DNA of 12,234 nt from Spirochaetia bacterium (GCA_003497555.1 DNNS01000359.1:1-12234); one strand, 5' to 3'; counted from the first letter of the stretch, positions 1 to 8,396 are shown. Notes: generated from the letters alone by a model not told the origin. Made by a program: numbers and translations.

Positions 1-25
1 CCATTGCCCTCTAAGAGGGCGGTGG
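1..25 (+). repeat. Short GC-rich hairpin at the left edge
   Basis: GCCCTC (6-11), a three-base loop TAA and GAGGGC (15-20) form a perfect six-pair stem. On the plus strand it extends to 11 pairs with two G-U wobbles, using CCATT and GGTGG on the flanks. No clear T-tract follows on the plus strand, and the minus-strand flank leaves the window, so a terminator role cannot be judged. Confidence 0.45.
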
Positions 26-100
26 TTTAATGGTGTTCGTTGCAGAGTATATATTTTCATAGTTCTGGGTATCGTTGTTGACATGACGACTCCATGGAAA

Positions 101-223
101 ATATAAATTTAACCACCCGAACATTCTGTTCTGAAGAGCACGAATAACTCGAGGGGCGACCTCCTGTCGCCTGATTTGAGTGCGTGTTCGTGAGATTTGT
201 GTCTTTCGTGGTTAAATTTTATT
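101..223. repeat. Nested inverted-repeat element in the noncoding left edge
   Basis: Perfect 12-base arms AAATTTAACCAC (105-116) and GTGGTTAAATTT (208-219) enclose a second pair, CGAACA (118-123) and TGTTCG (185-190), then ACTC (147-150) and GAGT (178-181), and finally a GC-rich central hairpin GGCGAC (155-160), loop CTCCT, GTCGCC (166-171). The pairs are properly nested, so either strand could fold into one long interrupted stem of about 120 bases. There is no ORF of note within it. It could be a MITE or REP-like dispersed repeat or a structured RNA at the 3' end of the upstream operon. No target-site duplication was identified. Confidence 0.6.
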
Positions 224-230
224 TTTACAG

Positions 231-273
231 GCAGCTCTCCGGGTAAAGATGCCGGTCTCTGCTTTTTATTTTT
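231..273 (+). terminator. Terminator-like hairpin and T-rich tract at the 3' end of the large gene
   Basis: On the plus strand GCAG (231-234) pairs with CTGC (259-262) and CCGG (239-242) with CCGG (252-255), separated by a small internal loop, and the stem is followed at once by TTTTTATTTTT (263-273). This is the shape of an intrinsic terminator for plus-strand transcription arriving from the left. It overlaps the TAA of the minus-strand 1454-residue gene. On the minus strand the stem is followed by an A-rich tract, so it is a poor terminator for the operon itself. Confidence 0.35.
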
Positions 274-3200
274 GCAATTCAATCTCCATACCGTTAATCT
301 CCGCTGATGAAGAAAATGATATTTTTAAGATACCGTCAGTAACCATTACGCCGTCTATTTTCATAATATAAGCGCTGCCCCAGCCGCCTGCTGCCGCGAG
401 AGGGTCAATTAATGCTGAAGGCGAAAGGTTCCCGGCTTTTATAGTAAATTGCCTGCCTCCGGGATCTTTAACATTACTGGAGGTTTCAGCAAAATGAAAA
501 GTTAGATTGTATTTCCCATTGGATAATGGAAATTGGTATGACATATTATTTCCGTACGCCTCTGTCTGATATACCCGTTGTACAGCAGAATTTTTGATTT
601 TAAGTTTTTCACCGCGGTCAACAAAAGAGGCGCCTTTACATCCATAATACGAGGGGGAAGCATTTATCTGGTCAGGCAGCCAGCGCTTGCCGTCGGCAGA
701 AAAAAATTCTTCCTGCCCTCCGCAATTTATTCTTACAGAGCCGTTTTTTATTTCTTCTTCAAATTTTTTCTGGTTGACGGCTGCCTGTTCTTTTTGTTTT
801 ATGGTAATAACGGCTTTTTTTATTTCAAATTCTTCCATGATATTTATCAGTGAAAAAGCATTTTTTTCATCAAGATGTTTTTTCATGGATTTAAGAATTT
901 CCGGAGGAAGATTAAGAGTAAAAAACTTGTCGCTCATCAGTATTTGTGCTTTTGAAAAAAAATCATTTTCAATTTTCGGATCCAGGCGGAAGCTGCAGTT
1001 AATACTGCCGGCTGCATTTTTGATTTTGCATAATCTGATTTCATAAGGCTTAAGCCTGATTTCTGCTTTATTTTTAAAGATTTTTTCGCTGGTCAGATCC
1101 GTTATTTCTCCCTCTGCAGAAACCGATCCTCCGGAAGAATAAGGAACACTGTTGACCAGACGTATAAATAACGTTCCGTCTTTTTCACCTTTTTGAGCAA
1201 TAATTCCAGCAGCGTTAATAGCTGTAAAATTTATTTGCGGCGTCTCATAAAATGTTTTTAAAAAAAGTCTGGCTTCTTCTCCGGCTCTGGTGTCCATGTT
1301 ACAGTCCAGGAGCGAATAAAAAATTATTTGGGGAATATATTCAGAAACCGCTTTGGTAAACGGTTCCATCCAGCTGTCGGCAATGCCCCCGGACACAAAA
1401 ACTCCGCGGGTTGTTCCCTTCCACATCCAGTTATTTGCTGTCTGTGCCGGACAATCAATTTCGTCAAAAAAGCCCGGCAGGCCTTTATCGAAAAAGAAAA
1501 GAGAGCCGGATTTTGGTATAAGTTTCACCGAGTTTTCATTCCAGCCTTCGATATGAGTACTGTCATCAGCAGGATTAAATTTATAACGGCGCAGCATACG
1601 TACGGAAAGATTTATATTCCGATCTGTATAAAGAGCAGGTGGATATCCGGCCTTTAGCAGAATATCCTCAACAAAAGTACCGCGTGCTTCTTTTGAACTG
1701 CCCATATTCATAAAAGGATTTTCTTCGTCCACATGAAAATACGGTACTGCATAGAGTTTCCACTTATTGCCCTCAGCAGTTATAATGCCGGAAATTTTAT
1801 CGAAGGATTCTTTGATTTTTGCCGCACGCCAGTTGAGCCACTGGGTTCTATATTTTCCGCAGAGAAGTTCGAATCTCCTGCTGAAACGGTTTTTGTCCGT
1901 CTTTGCGATTCCGAGTGTTATTCCGCTCTCTTTTTCAAAAAGACTGACCGTAAAATCATCATAACCAATGCCCAGAAGCTCGGTATCTTCATGATCTTTA
2001 TTGCGGATGGTAGGTAAAAAACCCGGAAAATAATATTTACCGACGATCATGCAAAGACCGGAGACTGTTCCGGCATTTTTATAAAAATCGTATATTTCGC
2101 TGATCGTATCATAAAAAACCGAAGCAGCCTGCGGATGAAGAAAATTGCCCTCGCGCCCGTGCGGCTGATCAACCTGACGGCCGAATTTATCCACAGCTCT
2201 GCTGGTTTCTTCGCCGGCTGTCATTTTTCTATCACTGATTTTTTGTTTTTCAGAACTTGTATAAGCTGGCGAACTGCAATATTCAACACCAAGCATGCAG
2301 TTAATATTGTTATGATTATACATTTTTATCGCCAGGTAAGCCGGATCCAAATCCTGATTGGCAATATTGACATTGTTGCGTAATGAGGGATAATCGCCGT
2401 TATTGTACATAAATACGCCCTCGGAAGTCAGGTTATAGCCCTGAAAACGGAGCAAGGTAATCTTTCGTTCAATTGCCTTATACCAGTAGTACCAACCCAG
2501 GACATTTCCATTGCGGCAATGTCCTGTATCCATTAATGCATTTTCGCATTTACCAGTGGTGGCGGTCATAACGGTTATTCTTTCATTAAAATCGCCAAAC
2601 ATACGGTCTGTGGGCGGGATTTTAAGCGCCGGCAGACCGCCCCTGACTTTAAAGATATTAATTTCAGCGGCAGCAGCCGGTAACCCGGTATAGCCGCTTA
2701 TAACAATAACTGCGGCAGTTTTGCTTGCCGGAAAATAAACATATCGGAATTTTTTCATTTTCCCGCTGAGCGGATATTTTCCTCCGGTATAGCAGGATCC
2801 GGTGCTTGACCAAACGGCAACACCAGGCGAATTATTCCGCATGCGTACCGGGAAAATTTCTACTACGCCCGACTGCACCTGTCTATCGGCGTCATCAGGA
2901 ACAACAATTTCTATTAAATAAGGCGCTCCGATCTCAAGTGTTTTATCTATTTTATAGGCAAAATATGACCATAAACCAGGCCCAGTCTCCCGGTATTTCA
3001 GGCCGTTTTTCTCAACACTTTTGCCGGTACCGGAAGCAGGCGGTTTAGCATACATACCGGTATGATCAAGAAAATTTTCTGCAGACGCTTCGGCCGCACA
3101 GTCTATTTTAATAATTGCTTCCAGCCGGCCGGAAAGTTCGTTTTCAAAATTTATAGAGTCAAAATAATCCTGTTTTACCGGTCCGGCAATAATTAATTCG

Positions 3201-4630
3201 TCTTTTCGGATTTCTGAAATTTTGCCTTGCGTGTCGGCAAGATACCAGATCAGCCTATAGGCGCCCGGTTCCCTGGTTTTTACTGAAAAGGTACGTTCGG
3301 TCAGATCACCGGAATTTTTTACAGATGCGCTGCTTGTCTTTTCCACTTCTGCGCCGCTTTCTGTTTTGACTATTTTTAATGAAGGGAGCATTTTACCCTC
3401 GATTCCGGTCGGCGTCTTTAAAATAAAATCAATTACCTGATCAGTGCAGCCGAACACCGGATGTTTTCTGCCGGCCGGCGCTGCATCCAGCAGGCCCATG
3501 TGAGCCGGATTAACGCCGGTAAAATATTCCTGCTTATCATCCCATGACTTGTCTGCTGTTATAAAGGAGATGCCGATAGTTTTTTTTTCCAGCGCCGGTT
3601 TCCAGTGTTGATCGTCAAAGCTGAATTCCTGCCAGCCTTTATCTGCCTGTAAAGATGATTTCCATTCGCTGCTGCCAAGGATTCTGATTATTTCTCCATC
3701 CCGGTCTGCAGCAAAGCCTTCAAAAAGAATTTCAGGAGTGTTGCGCAGCCAGGAAAAAAAGTTTTTTCTAATGGCAATAATATTTTCGCCTTTTTTCAGA
3801 TAGGGCAGTAGATCAATAGTACGAACCGTTCCCGGGAAATAATGCAGGTCGCCTTCAGCTGCCTTTTTCCCATTAAAGAAAATATCATAGTCTTCGGGAG
3901 CGTCAAAAGTTGCTTTGGCCATTACCGGTTTCCAGGGAAGATTAATAATACGCCGGAAAAAAACATCTGCCGAATACGGGGCAATTTCCATGCTTTTAAT
4001 TTTAATTTCAGCTTCCGGAGTAAGACAGGTAAATCTGATACCGCCGGTTGGGCCGCTGTAAAGTTCCCGTACCAAACCCAAATCGCAGATAAAATTCTGC
4101 AGGTCTTTTCCTTTAATAGAAAATTCTTTTTTTAGAATGTATTTATTGCCGGGACCCATAATCTGGAAACGCCATTGGCTTTCGATTACATTTTGTTCAA
4201 TAGTCATGGAAAGCCTGAAAATATCCTGCAAGCGTCTTCTCCAGCCGGCTCCAAAACGCACATCAGGTTCGTAATTTTTCTCAGGAGAATTCCCGAAACC
4301 GAAAGAAAATCCTTTTTTGCCGCTCTTAAAAACCAATGCCTTATCTTTTATTTCATACGCTTCGGAAGCGAAGCCCCACTCGGAAAGTAAGTCCCCGATA
4401 AAAACACAGGACTTGCCGAATTCATCTTTGAAAAAATCTGTACCGCTGTCATAAAAATTGGAAGCTGTTAATTTGTCCTGGCAGAGCATAAGTTTTGTCT
4501 GCCAGGTGCTTTCTTCCCATGAAGTATAGTTGAAAATAGAATTTGCGGTATTGTCAGCCGCATCCGCCGCGGTTAACATGATTGTTAAAATAAAAATTAC
4601 GGTAGATAGAATTTTTATTGATTTTTTCAT
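266..4630 (-). CDS. Very large exported glycosidase-like protein with probable TIM-barrel core and C-terminal malectin-like domain
   Basis: A 1454-residue exported protein, probably acting on a polysaccharide. The frame could start 12 codons earlier (4666), but I chose the ATG at 4630 because AAGGA lies seven bases upstream and a clean signal peptide follows, with cleavage near ADA (residue 24). Residues about 220-290 resemble the sugar-binding beta-sandwich of GH2-like enzymes (IFFNGKKAAEGDLHYFPG, then LKKGENIIAIRKNFF). More beta domains follow to about 690. Residues about 695-1010 look like a TIM barrel: YWYKAIERK, LGVEYCSSP (E783), GIGYDDFTVSLFEKESG (D891, D892), a WLNWRAAKI helix, and YFHVDEENPF (D968, E969). 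The YDDFT and WRAAKI pattern recalls GHL10-like proteins, but the match is loose and the catalytic residues are not assigned. A charged helical segment (about 1210-1290) precedes a malectin-like domain at about 1298-1454, with RINCGG (N1302) and FHFAE (E1382). The 3' end abuts the repeat region at the left edge. Confidence 0.78.
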   Translation of the reverse strand: MKKSIKILSTVIFILTIMLTAADAADNTANSIFNYTSWEESTWQTKLMLCQDKLTASNFYDSGTDFFKDEFGKSCVFIGDLLSEWGFASEAYEIKDKALVFKSGKKGFSFGFGNSPEKNYEPDVRFGAGWRRRLQDIFRLSMTIEQNVIESQWRFQIMGPGNKYILKKEFSIKGKDLQNFICDLGLVRELYSGPTGGIRFTCLTPEAEIKIKSMEIAPYSADVFFRRIINLPWKPVMAKATFDAPEDYDIFFNGKKAAEGDLHYFPGTVRTIDLLPYLKKGENIIAIRKNFFSWLRNTPEILFEGFAADRDGEIIRILGSSEWKSSLQADKGWQEFSFDDQHWKPALEKKTIGISFITADKSWDDKQEYFTGVNPAHMGLLDAAPAGRKHPVFGCTDQVIDFILKTPTGIEGKMLPSLKIVKTESGAEVEKTSSASVKNSGDLTERTFSVKTREPGAYRLIWYLADTQGKISEIRKDELIIAGPVKQDYFDSINFENELSGRLEAIIKIDCAAEASAENFLDHTGMYAKPPASGTGKSVEKNGLKYRETGPGLWSYFAYKIDKTLEIGAPYLIEIVVPDDADRQVQSGVVEIFPVRMRNNSPGVAVWSSTGSCYTGGKYPLSGKMKKFRYVYFPASKTAAVIVISGYTGLPAAAAEINIFKVRGGLPALKIPPTDRMFGDFNERITVMTATTGKCENALMDTGHCRNGNVLGWYYWYKAIERKITLLRFQGYNLTSEGVFMYNNGDYPSLRNNVNIANQDLDPAYLAIKMYNHNNINCMLGVEYCSSPAYTSSEKQKISDRKMTAGEETSRAVDKFGRQVDQPHGREGNFLHPQAASVFYDTISEIYDFYKNAGTVSGLCMIVGKYYFPGFLPTIRNKDHEDTELLGIGYDDFTVSLFEKESGITLGIAKTDKNRFSRRFELLCGKYRTQWLNWRAAKIKESFDKISGIITAEGNKWKLYAVPYFHVDEENPFMNMGSSKEARGTFVEDILLKAGYPPALYTDRNINLSVRMLRRYKFNPADDSTHIEGWNENSVKLIPKSGSLFFFDKGLPGFFDEIDCPAQTANNWMWKGTTRGVFVSGGIADSWMEPFTKAVSEYIPQIIFYSLLDCNMDTRAGEEARLFLKTFYETPQINFTAINAAGIIAQKGEKDGTLFIRLVNSVPYSSGGSVSAEGEITDLTSEKIFKNKAEIRLKPYEIRLCKIKNAAGSINCSFRLDPKIENDFFSKAQILMSDKFFTLNLPPEILKSMKKHLDEKNAFSLINIMEEFEIKKAVITIKQKEQAAVNQKKFEEEIKNGSVRINCGGQEEFFSADGKRWLPDQINASPSYYGCKGASFVDRGEKLKIKNSAVQRVYQTEAYGNNMSYQFPLSNGKYNLTFHFAETSSNVKDPGGRQFTIKAGNLSPSALIDPLAAAGGWGSAYIMKIDGVMVTDGILKISFSSSAEINGMEIELQK

Positions 4631-4637
4631 AAATGAA

Positions 4638-4642
4638 TCCTT
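4638..4642 (-). promoter_or_regulatory. Ribosome binding site deciding the start at 4630
   Basis: AAGGA lies seven bases before the ATG at 4630. The longer alternative start at 4666 would overlap the promoter-like TATAAT and adds residues that spoil the signal peptide, so the shorter protein is preferred. Confidence 0.7.
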
Positions 4643-4654
4643 GTAACTAACGTA

Positions 4655-4682
4655 ATTATAATACAAAAACGAAATATTTCTA
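4655..4682 (-). promoter_or_regulatory. Candidate sigma-70-type promoter for the 1454-residue protein gene
   Basis: A perfect TATAAT (4655-4660) lies about 25 bases before the chosen start. Sixteen bases further upstream is TAGAAA (4677-4682), a weak partial match to the -35 consensus. The 221-bp spacer before this gene is long enough for an independent promoter. The surrounding DNA is very AT-rich, so a chance match is quite possible. Confidence 0.4.
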
Positions 4683-4735
4683 TAAAAAAACGTATATGGC
4701 CTGTTTTTAACAGTTTTTAAAGAACTAAAAAGTTT

Positions 4736-4764
4736 ATAATAATAGCAGACAATATTGTTATTAT
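4736..4764. repeat. AT-rich inverted repeat upstream of the large glycosidase-like gene, possible operator
   Basis: Nine-base arms (4736-4744 and 4756-4764) match as an inverted repeat with one mismatch and an 11-base centre. The site lies 54 bases upstream of the weak -35 candidate. ROK regulators bind AT-rich palindromes, so this could be an operator. No second copy was recognised, and AT-rich spacers give such matches by chance. Confidence 0.3.
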
Positions 4765-4851
4765 GATTTTCTTTGAAGTATTTTTACCGGAATTTTACAG
4801 TCAACTTTTTTCCCCTCTGTATGTTCGCGGTAATATTTAACTTATTTAATT

Positions 4852-6444
4852 TCATTTTTTTATAACTGAAATATCATCAATATAATATTTTCCGATAGTA
4901 TTTTTTTGCGACCAGATCAGGATCTGCATGGCAGCCACACCGCCAGGGATTGTAAAATCAGCAGATAAAGTTTCCCAATTTTGAATCTTATTTGACGCGT
5001 CGGCAAGTTTTGTAATTTTCTTTCCTGTTTTACCGTTGGAATCGGTATAGGTGGTTATAAACAGGCCGATATTTCCAGATTGTGCATTTTCACAGAAAAC
5101 TTTCATTTCCGCATGAAATAACTGTGCGGGATTGATGATTAAAATTGGCGAATATGCACAACGGTGCGTATTGCCGGCTTGAGTCAGGTTAAATAGCAGC
5201 GCTCTGTTGCCGCTTGCTGCCCGGCTGTTGCAAATAATGAGTTCGGGTGTGTTAAGTTCCCATTTCTCGTTCCCTTCAAATCCGGATTCGAAAAACCTGT
5301 TACTTACCGGCTTTTCGGCATTTTGGGGTATGCCCGGGCTTTGTGCAGAACCTTCAGCGGATAGCGCAGTCAGCGAGGATACTGCTCCCGCTTCCGGCGG
5401 AGTGGTAAGCTCCCTGGGATCATAGAGCATTTTAATAAAGTTAATCCGTGCCTGATCGGAATCACTCATCGACGCAGCGAATATATTATTTTGCCGGCGC
5501 AAGAGAGAACTCCATTCCAGGAGTTTTTCCGCTTCGTTAACTGACTCTCCCCAACAGGTTATACCGCTGCTTACAATACATGTTCCCGGCTTTATTTCTC
5601 TGGTATCGAATAGTGTCTTATATGAAGCGTAATAATCCGGTAATTTTTGATACATAAGGAAATAATCGCAATCAACCCGATCCGCAAGGAACCCGGCGTA
5701 CTTGCTGTTGTTTATAATATAAAAAAGTCCGTCATTCATGGTGTTTTTAGGAAGCTCTTCACTGGTAATACCCGGCTGCCGGCAAATAATCCCGTTCGTA
5801 AGCGAAAGCATAGTCAGTTGTCCATTCATCATGTGTTCATTCGCACGTAAAAGTTGATGGTATAATTTAGTGATATGGACCGGCTGGGGAAATTTCAAAA
5901 AAATACGTGAAAATATCATTCGCGGCGTATCGGCATCAATGCGCAGTTCTACCCGCCATTCCGCATTGATTGTGCTGAAAATTCCCGATGTAATGATTTG
6001 TACGGATTTAGCTTTGCCTTCCGCTCCGGGTTTAGTCAGCAATCCTGACCAGCAGGAAGGCTCCGAACCGGAAGCAGAGAAAATCATCCTGCCATCAGCG
6101 ATAATTTGGGCCGTTGCCGCGCTGCCTGGTTTATGATCTGCAGGGTAAAATGAGTGCAGAAATCCCTTTAGCTCTTTAGCTGAGATGGCAATACCGCCGG
6201 TAACTCCGCAAACCGCACCATCATGAGAAAGGCCGATCCCTCCTTTGCCTTGCCGGTTGTAAATAAATCCTATGTGTTCATGATCTGGCCACTGAAAATC
6301 TATCTGACAATCAGACTTGCCTTTTTGGGAAATGGTAATCTGAGCGCTAAACGCCATTGACAGTGTTACTACTGCGGTCACGATTACAACCGCTGCTGTA
6401 TGACAATAGCGTATCCAAAAAAGATTTTTGTTCCTAAGGCACAT
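4852..6444 (-). CDS. Exported protein of unknown core function with C-terminal CBM-like module
   Basis: I do not recognise the core of this 530-residue protein. The start is well fixed by a perfect AGGAGG five bases before the ATG. Residues 1 to about 35 form a signal peptide: a basic, slightly long n-region, a hydrophobic stretch at about 17-33, and a probable cleavage after AFSA. Residues about 36-340 are rich in beta strands and aromatic residues and look like a large beta-sandwich, with WRVELRIDADTPRMIF and FLKFPQPVHITKLYHQ as memorable stretches. A low-complexity Ala/Ser/Pro linker (about 350-378) leads to a module at about 384-530 that opens FFESGFEGNEKWEL and ends YYIDDISVIKK, the layout of CBM4/9-like jelly rolls. 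It is probably an extracellular or periplasmic glycan-binding or glycan-modifying protein. A catalytic site could not be identified. The position between PIG-L and the large 1454-residue protein supports a role in the same pathway. Confidence 0.8.
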   Translation of the reverse strand: MCLRNKNLFWIRYCHTAAVVIVTAVVTLSMAFSAQITISQKGKSDCQIDFQWPDHEHIGFIYNRQGKGGIGLSHDGAVCGVTGGIAISAKELKGFLHSFYPADHKPGSAATAQIIADGRMIFSASGSEPSCWSGLLTKPGAEGKAKSVQIITSGIFSTINAEWRVELRIDADTPRMIFSRIFLKFPQPVHITKLYHQLLRANEHMMNGQLTMLSLTNGIICRQPGITSEELPKNTMNDGLFYIINNSKYAGFLADRVDCDYFLMYQKLPDYYASYKTLFDTREIKPGTCIVSSGITCWGESVNEAEKLLEWSSLLRRQNNIFAASMSDSDQARINFIKMLYDPRELTTPPEAGAVSSLTALSAEGSAQSPGIPQNAEKPVSNRFFESGFEGNEKWELNTPELIICNSRAASGNRALLFNLTQAGNTHRCAYSPILIINPAQLFHAEMKVFCENAQSGNIGLFITTYTDSNGKTGKKITKLADASNKIQNWETLSADFTIPGGVAAMQILIWSQKNTIGKYYIDDISVIKK

Positions 6445-6449
6445 ACACT

Positions 6450-6455
6450 CCTCCT
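6450..6455 (-). promoter_or_regulatory. Strong ribosome binding site of the 530-residue protein gene
   Basis: AGGAGG, a perfect Shine-Dalgarno core, sits five bases before the ATG at 6444. It is the strongest ribosome binding site in the window and fixes this start. Confidence 0.75.
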
Positions 6456-6560
6456 GTGTTTCATGTTATTTTAAATAGTCTTGGTTGTTCATCTTTCACG
6501 CGCAGTGATGGCGTCCAAAATAAGGTCGGGGTGTATGAGATCAAGCGATAAGCCGGCCCG

Positions 6561-7364
6561 TTATATGCTACCAAAGAGCTCGTCTTGTTCATGGTCTGTT
6601 AACTGCCTGGAATATTCGGTAAATTGAAAAGCCTCGGCAGATGTTATTTTTCTGCCCTGTCCAGGGCCATAGCGGCGCACGAGCAGTTCCCGACTAAGAT
6701 TCGCGATATCCCTCTCTTTCGCATTTCGCCAGGTTGGGAGCCATTTTCTCCTTTCATGATCTTCCCTTGGTACCTGATGCCCGATCTCAGCTTCCCAGGG
6801 CAACCACTCATACATCTGAGATTTGTGGCAATGAAGCATGTCGAATTTCATATCCATCTTGTCATCGATCCCGATCGCGATATCCGGTGCAAATGAGGGA
6901 TTTTGAAACTTGTCCCAATGATAGATCAGCACGGGGTTTCGCCGCAGGTGTGGCGTAAGTGGACAGACATTGGGAATACGGATACTGGTAATACAATCGA
7001 GCACTAGTATACTTGTATAGCGATGATCTGCGTGGTAATCGTTTGGACGACAGGTTATGATCACGTCTGTTTCAAATAAACGTATTGCCTGCACGAACAA
7101 TTTTCGGTAGAAGATATTCGGTTCAATTTCGTTATTCGGGATGTCCAGCATTTCGCACTCAAATCCTGCTATCGCGCATGCTTCACGAAATTCCGATTCC
7201 CGCCTTCTCACAAGCGCCCCCCCGCCCATTTCATAATGACCGGTACATCCGTTGGTTGCACAAAGGTATTTAATCCGATGCCCTTTTTCTTTTAACTTTA
7301 AACACAAGCCGGCAGTATTTACCTCGCAGTCATCGGGATGGGCTCCTATGACCAGTATATTCAT
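6561..7364 (-). CDS. PIG-L (LmbE-like) family zinc-dependent N-deacetylase
   Basis: Probably hydrolyses an N-acetyl group from an amino sugar or a related small molecule, as family members such as MshB, BshB and PIG-L do. It has 267 residues, a usual size, and no signal peptide, so it should act in the cytoplasm. The start is supported by AAGGAG six bases upstream. The N-terminal Rossmann-like strand runs into GAHPDD (residues 7-12), and the second metal motif is YHADH (residues 110-114). By analogy with MshB, H9, D12 and H114 bind zinc and D11 is the catalytic base. The C-terminal AEAFQFTEYSRQ and a short tail ending near ELFGSI match where many environmental PIG-L proteins stop, which supports the TAA as a genuine end. 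It lies 51 bases after the CBM9-like segment and 116 bases before the next gene. The substrate is unknown; a GlcNAc-containing product of the neighbouring hydrolases is a guess. Confidence 0.92.
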   Translation of the reverse strand: MNILVIGAHPDDCEVNTAGLCLKLKEKGHRIKYLCATNGCTGHYEMGGGALVRRRESEFREACAIAGFECEMLDIPNNEIEPNIFYRKLFVQAIRLFETDVIITCRPNDYHADHRYTSILVLDCITSIRIPNVCPLTPHLRRNPVLIYHWDKFQNPSFAPDIAIGIDDKMDMKFDMLHCHKSQMYEWLPWEAEIGHQVPREDHERRKWLPTWRNAKERDIANLSRELLVRRYGPGQGRKITSAEAFQFTEYSRQLTDHEQDELFGSI

Positions 7365-7370
7365 GATGCA

Positions 7371-7376
7371 CTCCTT
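7371..7376 (-). promoter_or_regulatory. Ribosome binding site of the PIG-L deacetylase gene
   Basis: AAGGAG sits six bases before the ATG at 7364, in the 51-base spacer after the CBM9-like segment. It fixes the start immediately before the conserved N-terminal strand and AHPDD motif. Confidence 0.75.
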
Positions 7377-7415
7377 AGCTGCCTGCGCTTATGGTCGGTG
7401 TTACCTTCCACTATC

Positions 7416-8396
7416 TCATTTTACAAGAATAAATTTTATAAAATCAGCCGGCCCGGGATTACCGCCAAGACCCTTCGATGTTTCCAGCCAACCGATTCTG
7501 CCATCGCCATTATTATTATTAACAACGAGGCAGATCCGCATAATGCTCCCTTCCTGAAGGCGAAACGGAGAGTATCGCGCAAATGGATAGGCGAATTCAT
7601 ACAGCGTTAGCTTTTCAGTTTCATTCCTGCTTATGGCAAGTTCGATATCTGGCGCCGGACCTTTTTCTTTCCCGGGAATCGCGTCAAATTTGGAGCTGGT
7701 CGCCTTCCAGCAGTAAGAAACCGGTTTACCGTTTACGAGTGCGAAGCCATGCTGATTATCGTCTGCATCCCATCCGATTGTACCCGTATTCAGCGTATCG
7801 AAAGCAAGCTGTATAGAATCTCCTTGCCAGATGAGATCATCTTTGGAGGCTGCATTAAAATGTATATCATCTTTAACAATTACTGAGAAATAAAGCCTGC
7901 TTTCGTCCCATGCACATTTGAATTTCACAATAAATTTGTTCCAATCGAACGCCGGCCCTGTATACCCGCGGGAATTGGTATTATGAATGTCCAGGCAATA
8001 TGAATCGATAGTCTGCCAGTCGCTGAACGCTGCGTCAATTCTGATGCTTCCTTTTTTGATATAATGGGTGAGGATTGCCTTTAATTCCGATTCCTGAATG
8101 AGAAAATTCTCATTCTCCGTAAACAGCGCTTTGAAGACGATCTTCTGTCCTGTCATATCGATCGGACTGACTGTTTTAAATTTAAGCATTTTTTCATTTC
8201 CTAATTTTAATCCGTTGAATGATATGGATGAGGGAATCATTGCCGCTGCCGGCTTAATTGCTTCAGCTGTGATTGTGCCGGATACACTATCGCGGGACTT
8301 GCTTCTAATCAGCGCCTGGACTTCATTTTGTGATACAACGCTGATATTGAGCGAATACGGATTTCCAATACCTCTTAGTTCTGCAGTTTCAATTTT
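7416..8396 (-). pseudogene. In-frame 3' continuation of the GH-A gene: beta-sandwich linker plus CBM9/DOMON-like module
   Basis: This stretch lies in exactly the same frame as the upstream glycoside hydrolase and is open for 326 codons between TAA at 8397-8399 and TGA at 7416-7418. The first part (about 115 codons) contains GTITAEAI and later SISFNGLKLGNEKMLKF, typical of Ig/NEW3-like beta domains that sit between catalytic and binding modules. The second part resembles CBM9 (DOMON fold): it opens IRIDAAFSDWQTID, has WDESRLYFSVIVKDD and WQGDSIQLAFDT, and ends with a GWLETSKG-like turn. No signal peptide is present. The first in-frame ATG (8238-8240) has no ribosome binding site, and a second (8187-8189) has only a weak AGGA nine bases away and would start inside the linker domain. 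It therefore looks like the detached C-terminus of the hydrolase, translated only by readthrough or weak re-initiation, if at all. A sequencing error in the TAA codon would restore one intact gene. Confidence 0.75.

Noticed and set aside
1..265. Possible tRNA, small ORF or CRISPR repeat at the left edge.
   Set aside because: No cloverleaf with a T-loop and acceptor stem could be drawn, no ORF with a ribosome binding site is present, and the inverted repeats do not recur as regularly spaced direct repeats.
4701..4720. CTGTT, loop TTT, AACAG, then a T-rich run on the plus strand, which looks like a small terminator.
   Set aside because: The stem has only five pairs with weak AT content, and no plus-strand gene leads into it.
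6492..6560. After the PIG-L stop the same frame stays open for 23 more codons with a protein-like run (LIHPDLILDAITARER), which could suggest another readthrough stop.
   Set aside because: The PIG-L protein already ends where family members normally end, and the extension is short enough to occur by chance and has no recognisable domain.
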